A stretch of 64,000 nt of DNA, taken from assembly GCF_001542815.1 (NCBI RefSeq), contig NZ_CP006992.1, positions 186,001-250,000 on the forward strand, read 5' to 3'. Below are positions 26,644 through 35,469 of this stretch, piece by piece; the first letter of the stretch is position 1; every line of letters starts with the position of its first letter. Both the position numbers and the translations under genes were made by a program. The DNA is from Methylobacterium sp. AMS5 (GTDB taxonomy: Bacteria; Pseudomonadota; Alphaproteobacteria; Rhizobiales; Beijerinckiaceae). A model generated the notes under the pieces. That model searched no databases and was not told the origin of the DNA. It was given only the letters and a program-made list of their open reading frames with translations.

Positions 26644-26657
26644 CTGTCGTCCGACAG
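26644..26657. promoter_or_regulatory. Palindrome upstream of putA
   Basis: CTGTCG-TC-CGACAG is a perfect 6-2-6 palindrome centred 27 bases before the chosen putA start. A second dyad, GAGAG-N8-CTCTC, lies between it and the start. The location would suit an operator, and since this PutA lacks its own DNA-binding domain a separate regulator is expected. No regulator gene is adjacent. Confidence 0.3.
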
Positions 26658-26710
26658 GCCGATTCCGTCATTTACGAAAACGGTGGTCCGTGATCGCCCC
26701 GCGCGTGCCG

Positions 26711-29700
26711 TTACGGCCGCGCGCCGGGCGGGCTGATGTCGAGCGGCTGCGTCACCGGGGCAGGCGCGGGCTCGGCTTCGATCCGGGCGCGGCGGGCGAT
26801 CTCCTCCGCCTCCCGCTGGCGGGCTTGCCGCGCCGCCTCCTCGGCGGCCTGCTGCGCCTTGAGCCGGGCCTGCCGGGCCGCCTCCTCGGCCGCAACGCGG
26901 GCGCGGTCCATCTCGATGCGGGCGCGGCGGCGCTGGCGCTCGCTCTGGTCGGCATCGAACAGCTCGATCTTCTCGAGTTCGCGCTGGAGCACGAGGGCGG
27001 CGAGGCCGGTGGTCAGAGGCGCCGCGTCGAGCCGTCGCTCCGGCGCGCCCAGCGGACCGCCGAACCCGAGCTGGATCGAAGGCGCCGCGCCGCTCCAACC
27101 CTTCGGCCCGGCCGCCGCCGTCAGCGCGCCGCGGGCGTCGAGCGTGCGGTTGCGCAGATCGACCTGAAGCGTGCCGTTCCAGCGCGCCGGGCCGAGATCG
27201 ATACCGAACGGCGCCGTGCGCAGCGTGCCGCTGGAGAGGGTGAAGGCGGCCGAAACCGGTCCCTTGCCCCGGAGCGGACCGGCGGACAGTTCGTCCGACA
27301 CGAGCGCCTGGAGCCGTCCCTCGCGCAAGGGATCGTCCTCGGCCAGCGCCTTGCCGAGCGCCCGGTCCACGGCGCCCGCGTCGGCGCCGGGGAGCGCGAG
27401 GTCGGCGAGCCGAATCTCGCCATTGCCGGAAAGCTCGTTCGCCAGGGCGCTCAGGCTCACGCCCGTGGCGCCGAACCGCAGGGCCGCCGAAAGCCGGCCC
27501 GTGATCGGTCCCGCCCCGATCAGGCCGGTGAGATCGGCGCCCTCGATACTGCCCTCGCCCGACACCGCGGCGGCCCCCGTCGGCCGGGCCAGGGTGATGC
27601 TGCCGCCGAGCCGCCCTGCGGCGAGACCAGCCGAGAGGTCGCGCAGACTCAGCACGTCGCCCTCGCGCACCAGCGTCAGGCTCGCGCTGTCGGCCACGAG
27701 TCCCCGGCCGAGATCGAGCTGTCCGATCTTGAGGCCGAGGTCGACCTGCGGCTGCGCCGGCACCGCGGCGAAGCGCCCGCTGGTGTCGGTGGGCAACACC
27801 GTCGCCGCAACCAGCGCCGGCACGGACAGGCGGGCGAGCGTCGCGGTGCCCGTGAGCGCGCCATCCGGGCCGCGGTCGAGGGCGGCGGTGAGGTCGGTCC
27901 CCGCCACCTGCCCCGTGACATCGGCGTGCAGCGCGGCGTTCCGGCGCGACAGGGCCAGGGTGAGCGACGCGGGCAACGGCCCGGCCGCCGGGGCGGCACT
28001 TCCGGCGAGGATCAGGAAGGGGGCGAGGTCGGGGGCTGCCAGCCGCAGCGTACCACCGGTCGGAGGTCGGTCGAGGGCGTCGAGCAGGATCGGGCGCGGC
28101 GTCGAGACCGTGAGGCCAGCCAGATCGCCCTCGATGCCCAGTGCGAGCGGCGGCGTGCCCGGCTGGCCGGCCTCGGCGGCGGGCCGGGTGCCGGTCAGCC
28201 GCAGGCGCCCCGGCTGGCGCAGGGCGGCGATGTCGTCGCGGCCGAACCAGCGGCCGGTCTTCTGCGTCGTCAGCGTGGCGTCGAGGCGGTCGATCCGGCC
28301 GGAGCGGGTCAGAAGGCCAAGATCGAGATCGCCTTCGCCCGCCTTTCCTTTCGCGGATGCGCGCAAGGCATCCGCCTCACCCGATTCCCGTTCCAGGGTC
28401 AGATCGAGCGCCAATCCGCTCTGGCGGACACTCTGCGGCACGAAACGGGCCTCGGGCAGGAAGCCGCGTTCCAGCAGGGCCAGCAGCGGCGCCGCCTTGC
28501 CCGCCGTCACGCGGCCCTCGATCCGGCCCGAGCCGTCCGGAGCGATCCGTCCGGCAAGCTGGGCGCTTGCACCCGCGAGGTCGGCGATGTCGAGCGTATC
28601 GACGACGAGGCTGGCGCCGTCCGATTGCAGGCTGACCGCGATGGTGCCGTTGCCGGAATGGGCACCGGCAGGTCCGTAGCGCACGTCGCGCGCCTTCAGT
28701 GTCAAGCCGAGATCGTGCCGGTGAAGGCCGGACATGAGCTCACCGAGCGGGGGCAACTCGGCGATGTCGATGCCGTTGGCGGAGAGCTGCGCGTCAAGCC
28801 GCCCGCGCCCGTTCGCATCGGCTCGCAGGTAACGGGCATTACCGGTGACGCGGGCTTCGCCCAGGGCGAGGCGCAGATTGCGCAGGGAGTGGTCGCTGCC
28901 GGCCGCCGAGAGGTCCGTGCCGATCTCGAAAGCGCGCCCATCGAGAATCGCCGTGACGCTCTCCTCGGCGCCGATGCGGCCGAGATAGCGCCCGAGTGCC
29001 TCCGAGTTGCGTGTCGCGACGTCGATATGCCCGGTGAAGCGCGGCGAGCCCGAAAGCTCGGCCTCGCCGGTCGCCGCGACGGTCGCGGCCCCCGGCGCCC
29101 TGCCCTCGAAGCGGCGCAGCACGAGCCCGCCGGTGCGATCGAAGGTTCCGCGGAACCCGACATCGGCCCAGTCGTCGAGACCGAGCGCGACGCTCTCGGC
29201 GGCAACATCCAAGTCGAGCAGCAGCGGCGGCGTCAGGGCGCCCGATGTCAGCCCCTGCGCCAGCAGCCCGCGGGCAGCGCCGGAGAGCAGCAGCCCGTCG
29301 AGGTCGAGGCGGCGGGTCCGAAGCGTCAGGCCGAGCCGGGCCTCGCGCAGGTCGAGGCGGCCGCTACCCGACAGGCGGGCCGCCTTGCCGCCGGGGTCGA
29401 GTTCGAGCTCGACGGTCTTGGCCTGCACCAGGGGGCCGCGCGACGCGAACTTGGCCGCCAGGGTGAGGGGCAGGACGGCGCCCGCCGGCTGCACCGGCGG
29501 CCCGACGGTCAGCCGCGCGGTGCCCTCCGCCTCCGGCACGAGGCCGCGGCGCGCCCGATCGGTATCCGATGCGTCCTCGGGCTTGAGGGTGATGCGCGCA
29601 TCGAGTTCCAGACGGGGCATGGTGTCGCCGCCGCCCGTCAGCTTCAGCGAGAGGCTGCCGTCGCTGCCGGCCACGCTGGTGGCGAGATGGAACGGGCTTC

Positions 29701-30238
29701 CCTTCGCCGTCCCCTCCGCGAGCCATGGCCCGGCCAGCGCGGGCGCCCTGAGACGAAGGTTGTCGGCCGCGAACTGCTCCTGCGGCGTCTCGCCCGTCCG
29801 CGCGGTGGCGACCGTGAGGCGCCGGATGCGCAGGTCGTCGATGACGATGTCACGGCGCAGCGTCTGCGGTTCGCGCGGCAGAAGCAGCGCCTCGTCGGAG
29901 ACCGGCAGGGTCAGCCCGGCGCGCTCGACCGAGGTCTGAACGAAGCGGACTTCGCCCTTGAGCAGGGGGGCCAGAGCGATCTCCGCATCGACCGCCTGCG
30001 CGTCGAGGGCCGGCCCGTCCTCGGCGCCGAGCCGGAGGCGCGCGAGGCGAAGATGCGGCGACGGCAGCAGGCGCAGATCGATGGCGCCCTCGCTGCGGGC
30101 ACCGGCTCCGAGGGAGTCGCTCACCATGCGGTCGATCAGCGCGCGATGGGCCGACCAGTCGATGAACGGCGGCACGGCGAGGGCCGCCACGAGAACCAGC
30201 ACGACGGCGCCCGCGAGCGCGGTCAGGATATCACGCAC
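26711..30238 (-). CDS. AsmA-like large inner-membrane protein, 1175 aa
   Basis: AsmA-family proteins are long beta-rich bridges anchored in the inner membrane, proposed to carry phospholipids toward the outer membrane. Here residues 1-25 are a membrane anchor (LTALAGAVVLVLVAALAVPPF), followed by the AsmA start DWSAHRALIDRMVSDSLG. The next ~1000 residues are repeated beta stretches (LDLREARLGLTLRTRRLDL and similar). The AsmA_2 region (IAELPPLGELMSG) is near the middle, and the C-terminal 90 residues form a charged Ala/Arg/Glu helix built of imperfect repeats (AEEAARQAR twice). It is upstream of putA on the same strand, 87 bases apart, but with no functional link that I can see. Confidence 0.88.
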   Translation of the reverse strand: MRDILTALAGAVVLVLVAALAVPPFIDWSAHRALIDRMVSDSLGAGARSEGAIDLRLLPSPHLRLARLRLGAEDGPALDAQAVDAEIALAPLLKGEVRFVQTSVERAGLTLPVSDEALLLPREPQTLRRDIVIDDLRIRRLTVATARTGETPQEQFAADNLRLRAPALAGPWLAEGTAKGSPFHLATSVAGSDGSLSLKLTGGGDTMPRLELDARITLKPEDASDTDRARRGLVPEAEGTARLTVGPPVQPAGAVLPLTLAAKFASRGPLVQAKTVELELDPGGKAARLSGSGRLDLREARLGLTLRTRRLDLDGLLLSGAARGLLAQGLTSGALTPPLLLDLDVAAESVALGLDDWADVGFRGTFDRTGGLVLRRFEGRAPGAATVAATGEAELSGSPRFTGHIDVATRNSEALGRYLGRIGAEESVTAILDGRAFEIGTDLSAAGSDHSLRNLRLALGEARVTGNARYLRADANGRGRLDAQLSANGIDIAELPPLGELMSGLHRHDLGLTLKARDVRYGPAGAHSGNGTIAVSLQSDGASLVVDTLDIADLAGASAQLAGRIAPDGSGRIEGRVTAGKAAPLLALLERGFLPEARFVPQSVRQSGLALDLTLERESGEADALRASAKGKAGEGDLDLGLLTRSGRIDRLDATLTTQKTGRWFGRDDIAALRQPGRLRLTGTRPAAEAGQPGTPPLALGIEGDLAGLTVSTPRPILLDALDRPPTGGTLRLAAPDLAPFLILAGSAAPAAGPLPASLTLALSRRNAALHADVTGQVAGTDLTAALDRGPDGALTGTATLARLSVPALVAATVLPTDTSGRFAAVPAQPQVDLGLKIGQLDLGRGLVADSASLTLVREGDVLSLRDLSAGLAAGRLGGSITLARPTGAAAVSGEGSIEGADLTGLIGAGPITGRLSAALRFGATGVSLSALANELSGNGEIRLADLALPGADAGAVDRALGKALAEDDPLREGRLQALVSDELSAGPLRGKGPVSAAFTLSSGTLRTAPFGIDLGPARWNGTLQVDLRNRTLDARGALTAAAGPKGWSGAAPSIQLGFGGPLGAPERRLDAAPLTTGLAALVLQRELEKIELFDADQSERQRRRARIEMDRARVAAEEAARQARLKAQQAAEEAARQARQREAEEIARRARIEAEPAPAPVTQPLDISPPGARP

Positions 30239-30397
30239 CGTTATCGCTTCCGCCTGGCCTGCGGACCGCAGGACTTCGTTCGCGTTTCACACGTGTTCGA
30301 AGGCCGAAGCCTCTTGAACTGTGCGAAATCCGCGTTCCTGCGGCCATAGCACAGGCTGCGGCCGGCCCGCACCTCACGCTCAAGCTTTCACCAATCG

Positions 30398-30637
30398 TCA
30401 GCGGCGGATGCCGAAGGATGGCCCGGCCGGCGGCGGAACGTTGAGCGGCGCCCGCTGGATCTGGTTGCGGATGGCGCTGTTCTCCAAAGTCTGCCGCTGT
30501 TCGAAGTTGCGGTTCTGGTTCCGGTACTCGAACGACTGGTTCTGCCGGCTGGTCGCGCCGCGATTGCCGGGGCTCTGCGCCGAAGCGGGCGTGAGCGCGG
30601 TGAGCAGGGCCAGGAGGGCGAGAGACGGGGCGCGCAT
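30398..30637 (-). CDS. Small secreted Gln/Asn/Arg-rich protein, 79 aa
   Basis: A signal peptide (SLALLALLTALTPASA) is followed by a polar region very rich in Asn, Gln and Arg with the near-repeat YRNQNRNFEQRQ, and a Pro-rich end. A ribosome site (GAAGGA) precedes ATG 30637. In composition it resembles small periplasmic proteins of Methylobacterium that I cannot name. It is transcribed away from the uvrD-type helicase gene, whose promoter must share the 115-bp gap. Confidence 0.65.
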   Translation of the reverse strand: MRAPSLALLALLTALTPASAQSPGNRGATSRQNQSFEYRNQNRNFEQRQTLENSAIRNQIQRAPLNVPPPAGPSFGIRR

Positions 30638-30752
30638 GGTCTCGCATCCTTCATCGGTGTCGGTTTCGGGTTTCCCGAGTGACGCGTGAGGGGGGCCGCC
30701 GGTTCCGGATCGGGTCTCGACGGCGTTCGCCTTTTGGTCCAGGGATGCGCGC

Positions 30753-33134
30753 ATGATGCAAGAGCCCAACGACGCGCACGGCGCGTTCCGGCCGCGCCCG
30801 TCCGACGACGAAGCGCCGTCGGCCCCGACCTCCATCGCCGCCCGCGCCATGGCCGCCCTGCGCCCCGAGGGCGCGTCCTACCTCACCGGCCTCAATCCGG
30901 AGCAGCGCCGCGCCGTGGAGGCGACGGAGGGACCCGTGCTCGTGCTCGCGGGCGCGGGCACCGGCAAGACGCGGGTTCTGACGACGCGCATCGCCCACCT
31001 CATCGCCACCGGCAAGGCGCGGCCCTACGACATCCTCTCGGTGACCTTCACCAACAAGGCCGCCCGCGAGATGAAGCACCGCATCGGCGGGCTGATCGGG
31101 CCGGCGGGCGAGGGCATGCCCTGGCTCGGCACCTTCCACGCCATCGGCACCAAGATCCTGCGCCGCCACGCCGAACTCGTCGGGCTCAAATCCGACTTCA
31201 CGATTCTTGGCACCGACGATCAGCTCCGCCTGATGAAGCAGGTCATCAGTGACCAGAACATCGACGAGAAGCGCTGGCCGGCGCGCTCGCTCGCTCACAC
31301 CATCGACGGCTGGAAGAACCGGGGCTTGAGCCCCGAACAGGTGCCGCCGGGCGAGGCGCAGTCCTTCGCCTTCGGCAAGGGCGGGCAGCTCTACGCGGCG
31401 TATCAGGCCCGGCTCGCAACCCTCAACGCCGTCGATTTCGGCGACCTCCTGCTGCTCTGCCTCAAGCTGTGGCGCGAGAATCCGGACATCCTGGCCAATT
31501 ACCAGGACCGCTTCCGCTACATTCTCGTGGACGAGTACCAGGACACCAACGTCGCCCAATATCTCTGGCTCAGGCTGCTGGCCCAGGCGCGGAAAAACGT
31601 CGCCTGCGTCGGCGACGACGACCAGTCGATCTACGGCTGGCGCGGCGCCGAGGTCGACAACATCTTGCGCTTCGAGCACGATTTTCCCGGCGCCACCGTG
31701 GTGCGGCTGGAACGCAACTACCGCTCGACCGGCCACATCCTCGCCGCGGCCTCCGGGCTCATCGCCAAGAACGAAGGGCGGCTCGGCAAGACGCTGCGCA
31801 CCGAGGACGAGGCGGGCGAGCCCGTCACGGTCACGGGCTCGTGGGATTCCGAGGAGGAGGCACGTCAGGTCGCCGAATCGATCGAGTCGCTCCAGCGCAA
31901 AGGGCACGCGCTCTCGGAGATCGCGGTGCTGGTGCGGATCTCGGCGCAGATGCGCGAGATCGAGGATCGGTTCGTTCAGGTCGGCCTGCCCTATCGCGTC
32001 ATCGGCGGCCCGCGCTTCTACGAGCGGGCCGAGATCCGCGACGCGCTGGCCTATCTGCGCGTCACCATGAACGGCGCCGACGACCTCGCCTTCGAGCGCA
32101 TCTTCAACACACCCAAGCGCGGCCTCGGCGACGCGACCCTCCAGACCCTGCACGCCTTCGCCCGCGCAGACCGGATCCCGCTCCTGGCCGCGGCCAGGAA
32201 GCTGATCGAGACCGACGAGCTGAAGCCGCGGGCTCGCTCGATGCTGCGCGGCCTCGTGGAGAGCTTTTCGCGCTGGGTGCGGCTGGTGGAGGCCAAGCCG
32301 CATCCGGAGGTGGCGCAGACCATCCTGGAGGAGTCCGGCTACACCGAGATGTGGCAGAAGGACCGTTCGGCCGACGCCGCAGGGCGGCTCGAAAACCTCA
32401 AGGAATTCGTCCGCTCGATGGAGGAGTTCCCGGATATGGCCGCCTTCCTCGAACACGTCTCCCTCGTGATGGAAGCCTCCGAGGCGGAAGGGGCCGACCG
32501 CGTCTCGCTGATGACGCTGCACGCCGCCAAGGGGCTCGAATTCGATACCGTGTTCCTGCCGGGTTGGGAGGACGGCCTTTTCCCGAACCAGCGCGCCATC
32601 GACGAGAGCGGGCGGGCGGGCCTGGAGGAGGAGCGGCGTCTCGCCCATGTCGGGCTCACCCGCGCCCGCAAGCGCGCCAAGCTGTCGTTTGCCGTCAACC
32701 GGCGCATCCATGGGCTGTGGTCCTCGACCATCCCCTCTCGCTTCATCGACGAACTGCCGCCGCAGGCCGTGGACGTGGTCGAGGCGCCCGCGCATTTCTC
32801 GGCCGGCGCCTCGCGCTTCGACCGCAACCCGACGCCGTTCGGCTCGTCCTACGGCACGCCGGGCTGGCAGCGGGCCCAGGCCAATACGTCCGGCAATTTC
32901 GGCGGGGGACTCGGGCAAGGCCGGGGCGGCCGCTCGGGGGGACCACGGGAGATCGAGGGCGAGCTGGTCGCCAAATCCACGGGCGCGCCCTCCACCTTCG
33001 AGCACGGCCAACGGGTCTTCCACACCAAGTTCGGCCCCGGCACGGTCGCCGGCATCGACGGCAACAAGCTCACCGTTGACTTCGACAAGGCCGGCCGGAA
33101 AATGGTCCTCGACAGCTTCCTCCAACCCGGTTGA
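30753..33134 (+). CDS. ATP-dependent DNA helicase UvrD/PcrA type
   Basis: UvrD-type helicases move 3' to 5' and act in nucleotide excision repair, mismatch repair and removal of stalled RNA polymerase or recombinase filaments. The 793-residue protein has motif I AGAGTGKT (66-73), FTNKAAREM, motif II DEYQD (about 260-264), motif III GDDDQSIYGWRG, motif IV RLERNYRS, motif V TLHAAKGLEF and motif VI HVGLTRARKRA. The C-terminal tail contains a Gly-rich linker (FGGGLGQGRGGRSGG) and a Tudor-like end with VFHTKFGPGTV, as in PcrA, which binds RNA polymerase. Two ATG codons overlap the start; the first is used. Confidence 0.95.
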   Translation: MMQEPNDAHGAFRPRPSDDEAPSAPTSIAARAMAALRPEGASYLTGLNPEQRRAVEATEGPVLVLAGAGTGKTRVLTTRIAHLIATGKARPYDILSVTFTNKAAREMKHRIGGLIGPAGEGMPWLGTFHAIGTKILRRHAELVGLKSDFTILGTDDQLRLMKQVISDQNIDEKRWPARSLAHTIDGWKNRGLSPEQVPPGEAQSFAFGKGGQLYAAYQARLATLNAVDFGDLLLLCLKLWRENPDILANYQDRFRYILVDEYQDTNVAQYLWLRLLAQARKNVACVGDDDQSIYGWRGAEVDNILRFEHDFPGATVVRLERNYRSTGHILAAASGLIAKNEGRLGKTLRTEDEAGEPVTVTGSWDSEEEARQVAESIESLQRKGHALSEIAVLVRISAQMREIEDRFVQVGLPYRVIGGPRFYERAEIRDALAYLRVTMNGADDLAFERIFNTPKRGLGDATLQTLHAFARADRIPLLAAARKLIETDELKPRARSMLRGLVESFSRWVRLVEAKPHPEVAQTILEESGYTEMWQKDRSADAAGRLENLKEFVRSMEEFPDMAAFLEHVSLVMEASEAEGADRVSLMTLHAAKGLEFDTVFLPGWEDGLFPNQRAIDESGRAGLEEERRLAHVGLTRARKRAKLSFAVNRRIHGLWSSTIPSRFIDELPPQAVDVVEAPAHFSAGASRFDRNPTPFGSSYGTPGWQRAQANTSGNFGGGLGQGRGGRSGGPREIEGELVAKSTGAPSTFEHGQRVFHTKFGPGTVAGIDGNKLTVDFDKAGRKMVLDSFLQPG

Positions 33135-33514
33135 AGCGTCCCGTCGGCGGTTCTCCGCCGGCCGCCCCTCGCCCGAGGAGGGCGATGCCCGCGATGGCCC
33201 AAGCAAGGATCGTCCCGATCCGCAGGCGGCACCGACAGGTGCTGGGGTCATCGCTTGTTCGCAAAGCCGTCACGCCCCCGTCGCTCCCGCCTGCAACCTT
33301 CGCGGCGTCGGCGAAGCGTTGCCGTAAAGCCGCTCTCCACAGCCTTCATGGCGCGCGGTGGAACCGACTCATGGGGTTTGGCTTTGCTCTTGCGTACAGT
33401 TGAACGAAGATCGGCGATGTCTTCGCCGAATCGAAGGAGAGTCGCGAAAGTCGAGACGGGTTGAAATAGCGAGTTTGCGAGAGTCACGCACGAGTCAAGG
33501 TGGAGTATCGATCC
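33135..33514. other. Intergenic region upstream of phoH-like gene
   Basis: A 380-bp gap between two genes on the same strand. The first ~60 bases continue past the helicase stop; the GC content falls after 33360. A short hairpin CGGCGA-N5-TCGCCG lies at 33412-33428, in what may be the leader of the next gene. A 67-residue frame on the minus strand (33070-33273) with one hydrophobic stretch is open, but it overlaps the helicase 3' end and is not convincing. Confidence 0.5.
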
Positions 33515-34231
33515 ATGAAGAGACGACGCGCACGGCTTGAACTGGTTGAAGACCGACCGATCCGGATGCATCGCACCCGCTTCGACGAGGAACGTAACCC
33601 CGCACCGATCCAACCACTGACCGATCGACAAGGTCAGTACCTCGACGCCCTCGCGTCATCTTCACAAGTCATCGTCTTAGGCCCGGCCGGCACCGGAAAG
33701 ACTTACATCGCCGGCACCCGCGCCGCCGACCTTCTCCGCCAGCGCCGGATCGCGAAGGTCGTCATCACCCGCCCCAACGTGCCCTCCGGCCGTTCGCTCG
33801 GGTTCTTCCCCGGCACGCTCGAAGAGAAGATCGCGCCCTGGGTCGCGCCGCTCACCGAAACCATGAAAGAGCGCATGGGTGCGGCCGCCTTCGACATCGC
33901 GGTGAAGGCCGGCGACATCGAAGTGGTGCCGTTCGAAGTGATGCGCGGGCGCACGTTCAAGAACTGCCTCGTGATCCTCGACGAAGCGCAGAACACCACC
34001 ACGGCCGAGATCAAGATGTTCCTGACCCGCATCGGCGACGATTGCCAGGTCATCATCAACGGCGACGTGTCCCAGACCGACCTGCGCGAGACCTCGGGGC
34101 TTCGCACCGTCATCCACCTCGTGAAGAGCCGGATGATGACGATCCCGATCGTGGAGTTCACCCTCGACGACATCGTCCGCTCCGGCATCTGCGCGGAATG
34201 GGTGAGGGCGTTCGAGGAAGAGAAGATTTAG
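33515..34231 (+). CDS. PhoH family P-loop ATPase
   Basis: PhoH-family ATPases have a RecA-like fold and are linked to RNA metabolism and phosphate stress; some act as RNA helicases with a toxin-type RNase. This 238-residue, single-domain form has Walker A GPAGTGKTYIA near residue 60 and Walker B CLVILDEAQN near 150, with TRPNVPSGRSLGFFPG and NGDVSQTDL typical of the family. The N-terminus is basic. I prefer ATG 33515, which follows AAGGTGGAG, to GTG 33500. Its stop TAG is the first codon of a palindromic repeat. It lacks the PIN nuclease fused in PhoH2 proteins. Confidence 0.9.
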   Translation: MKRRRARLELVEDRPIRMHRTRFDEERNPAPIQPLTDRQGQYLDALASSSQVIVLGPAGTGKTYIAGTRAADLLRQRRIAKVVITRPNVPSGRSLGFFPGTLEEKIAPWVAPLTETMKERMGAAAFDIAVKAGDIEVVPFEVMRGRTFKNCLVILDEAQNTTTAEIKMFLTRIGDDCQVIINGDVSQTDLRETSGLRTVIHLVKSRMMTIPIVEFTLDDIVRSGICAEWVRAFEEEKI

Positions 34232-34275
34232 AGCATCGTCCCGCAAGGTGGTTGCCGGCTTTCGGGAGAAGACGA
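34229..34275 (+). repeat. Palindromic interspersed repeat, copy 3
   Basis: It reads TAGAGCATCGTCCCG then CAAGGTGGTTGCCGGC, with the distal arm partly degraded (GACGATC). The TAG is the stop codon of the PhoH-type gene. It is on the plus strand, opposite to copies 1, 2 and 4, yet in the same orientation relative to the gene that reads into it. Confidence 0.8.
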
Positions 34276-34364
34276 TCTGGAAACATGAAGCTAGAGTCGA
34301 CGCGAAGACCCGGTAATGCGTGATGACGGGGCACGGGATTGCCTCGTCATCACCGGTGCGGCCG

Positions 34365-35105
34365 TCAGATCTCGGCGCCCCTTTCCATGACCCTTGTCTC
34401 GACCATGTCGGCGGGTTCGTAGAGCCATCGCCCGACAACGCCGGCCGCGATCGCGCCAGCGATCGGCGCAAGCCAGAACAACCAGAGCTGCGCGATATAT
34501 TCCGACCCGGCAAACAGGGCCGGCCCGGTGCTGCGCGCCGGGTTGACCGATGTGTTGGTCACGGGAATCGAGATCAGGTGGATGAGCACGAGGGCAAGAC
34601 CGATGGGGATGCCGGCAAAACCCGCCGCCGCGCCCTTCGATGTCGTGCCGACGATGATGAACATGAAGATGAACGTCGTCAGGACTTCGGTGATCAGGCA
34701 GGCGGCCAGGCCATACTTGCCGGGGCTGAGTTCGCCGTAGCCGTTCGAGGCGAACCCGTTCGGCACCCAGCCCGCCTTGCCGGAGGCGATGGTATAGAGG
34801 GCGAAGGCCGCCACCGTTGCACCGATGACCTGGGCGATGACGTAGGGCAGGACGTGCCGGCTCGCGCAACGTCCGGCCGTCCATAATCCGAGTGTGACCG
34901 CCGGATTGAAGTGGCCGCCCGAGATGTGGCCGACGGCGTACGCCATCGTCAGCACGGTGAAGCCGAAGGCGAAGGCGACGCCCAGGAACCCGATCCCGAG
35001 TTCGGGAAAGGCCGCAGAAAGGACGGCGGCACCGCAGCCGCCGAAGGTCAACCAGAAGGTGCCGAAGAATTCGGCGGTCGTCCGACGCATCGTATCGTGA
35101 TCCAT
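34365..35105 (-). CDS. aqpZ: Aquaporin Z, water channel
   Basis: AqpZ is an inner-membrane tetrameric water channel. The 246-residue protein has six membrane helices and both NPA half-helices (HFNPAVTLG at 66-74, Asn67; SVNPARSTG near 187). The pattern [12 protein letters not shown] and the arginine of the second NPA (NPAR) are those of the water-selective type, and the loop residues match AqpZ rather than GlpF. I choose ATG 35105 because the family starts there; the frame continues open 62 codons upstream with no similarity. It is a single gene opposite the PhoH-type gene. Confidence 0.95.
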   Translation of the reverse strand: MDHDTMRRTTAEFFGTFWLTFGGCGAAVLSAAFPELGIGFLGVAFAFGFTVLTMAYAVGHISGGHFNPAVTLGLWTAGRCASRHVLPYVIAQVIGATVAAFALYTIASGKAGWVPNGFASNGYGELSPGKYGLAACLITEVLTTFIFMFIIVGTTSKGAAAGFAGIPIGLALVLIHLISIPVTNTSVNPARSTGPALFAGSEYIAQLWLFWLAPIAGAIAAGVVGRWLYEPADMVETRVMERGAEI

Positions 35106-35469
35106 GGCGACACCTCTTGCTGAAAGGGTCGCGCGGCGCGCACCGATCGGTCGTGTCGAAGGTCGGCGCACCGCGAGACCGAGGCCGTTAGCGTCGGCAT
35201 CCGCCGGGACGCATCGCGCGAAGATTTCACGCGCGGATTGCGCCGACAATGATCGGCGTATAGGTCGACCGGCACGAAAGAGTCGTACCACCGACGTGTC
35301 CGACGCATTCTGACGGGCGATTCTGCGCTGTCACGGCCTCGATGATGACCACGCCGTGCGGAGGGTCATCGCTTCCCCCGCAGGCATCCACGACGTGCCG
35401 CCCGCGCTCGGAAGAGGAGGCACGAACGGCAGCATGATGCCGCTCGAGGAGCCACGCACCGCCGTCATT
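35106..35469. other. Intergenic region upstream of aqpZ
   Basis: A 364-bp gap between aqpZ and the end of the exonuclease gene, both on the minus strand. It must contain the aqpZ promoter; an inverted GCGCGGCGCGC lies near 35132. I see no coding frame with normal composition and no terminator. Confidence 0.4.

Noticed and set aside
26690..30349. A 1219-residue open frame on the plus strand opposite the AsmA-like gene, longer than that gene
   Set aside because: It is very rich in Arg, Gly, Ala and Gln without secondary-structure rhythm, has no recognisable domain, and mirrors the codon bias of the opposite strand. The AsmA-like protein has a membrane anchor and family patterns.
33070..33273. 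A 67-residue minus-strand frame with one hydrophobic segment
   Set aside because: It overlaps the end of the helicase gene, has no good ribosome site and shows no conservation signal that I can judge. Could be revisited with ribosome profiling.
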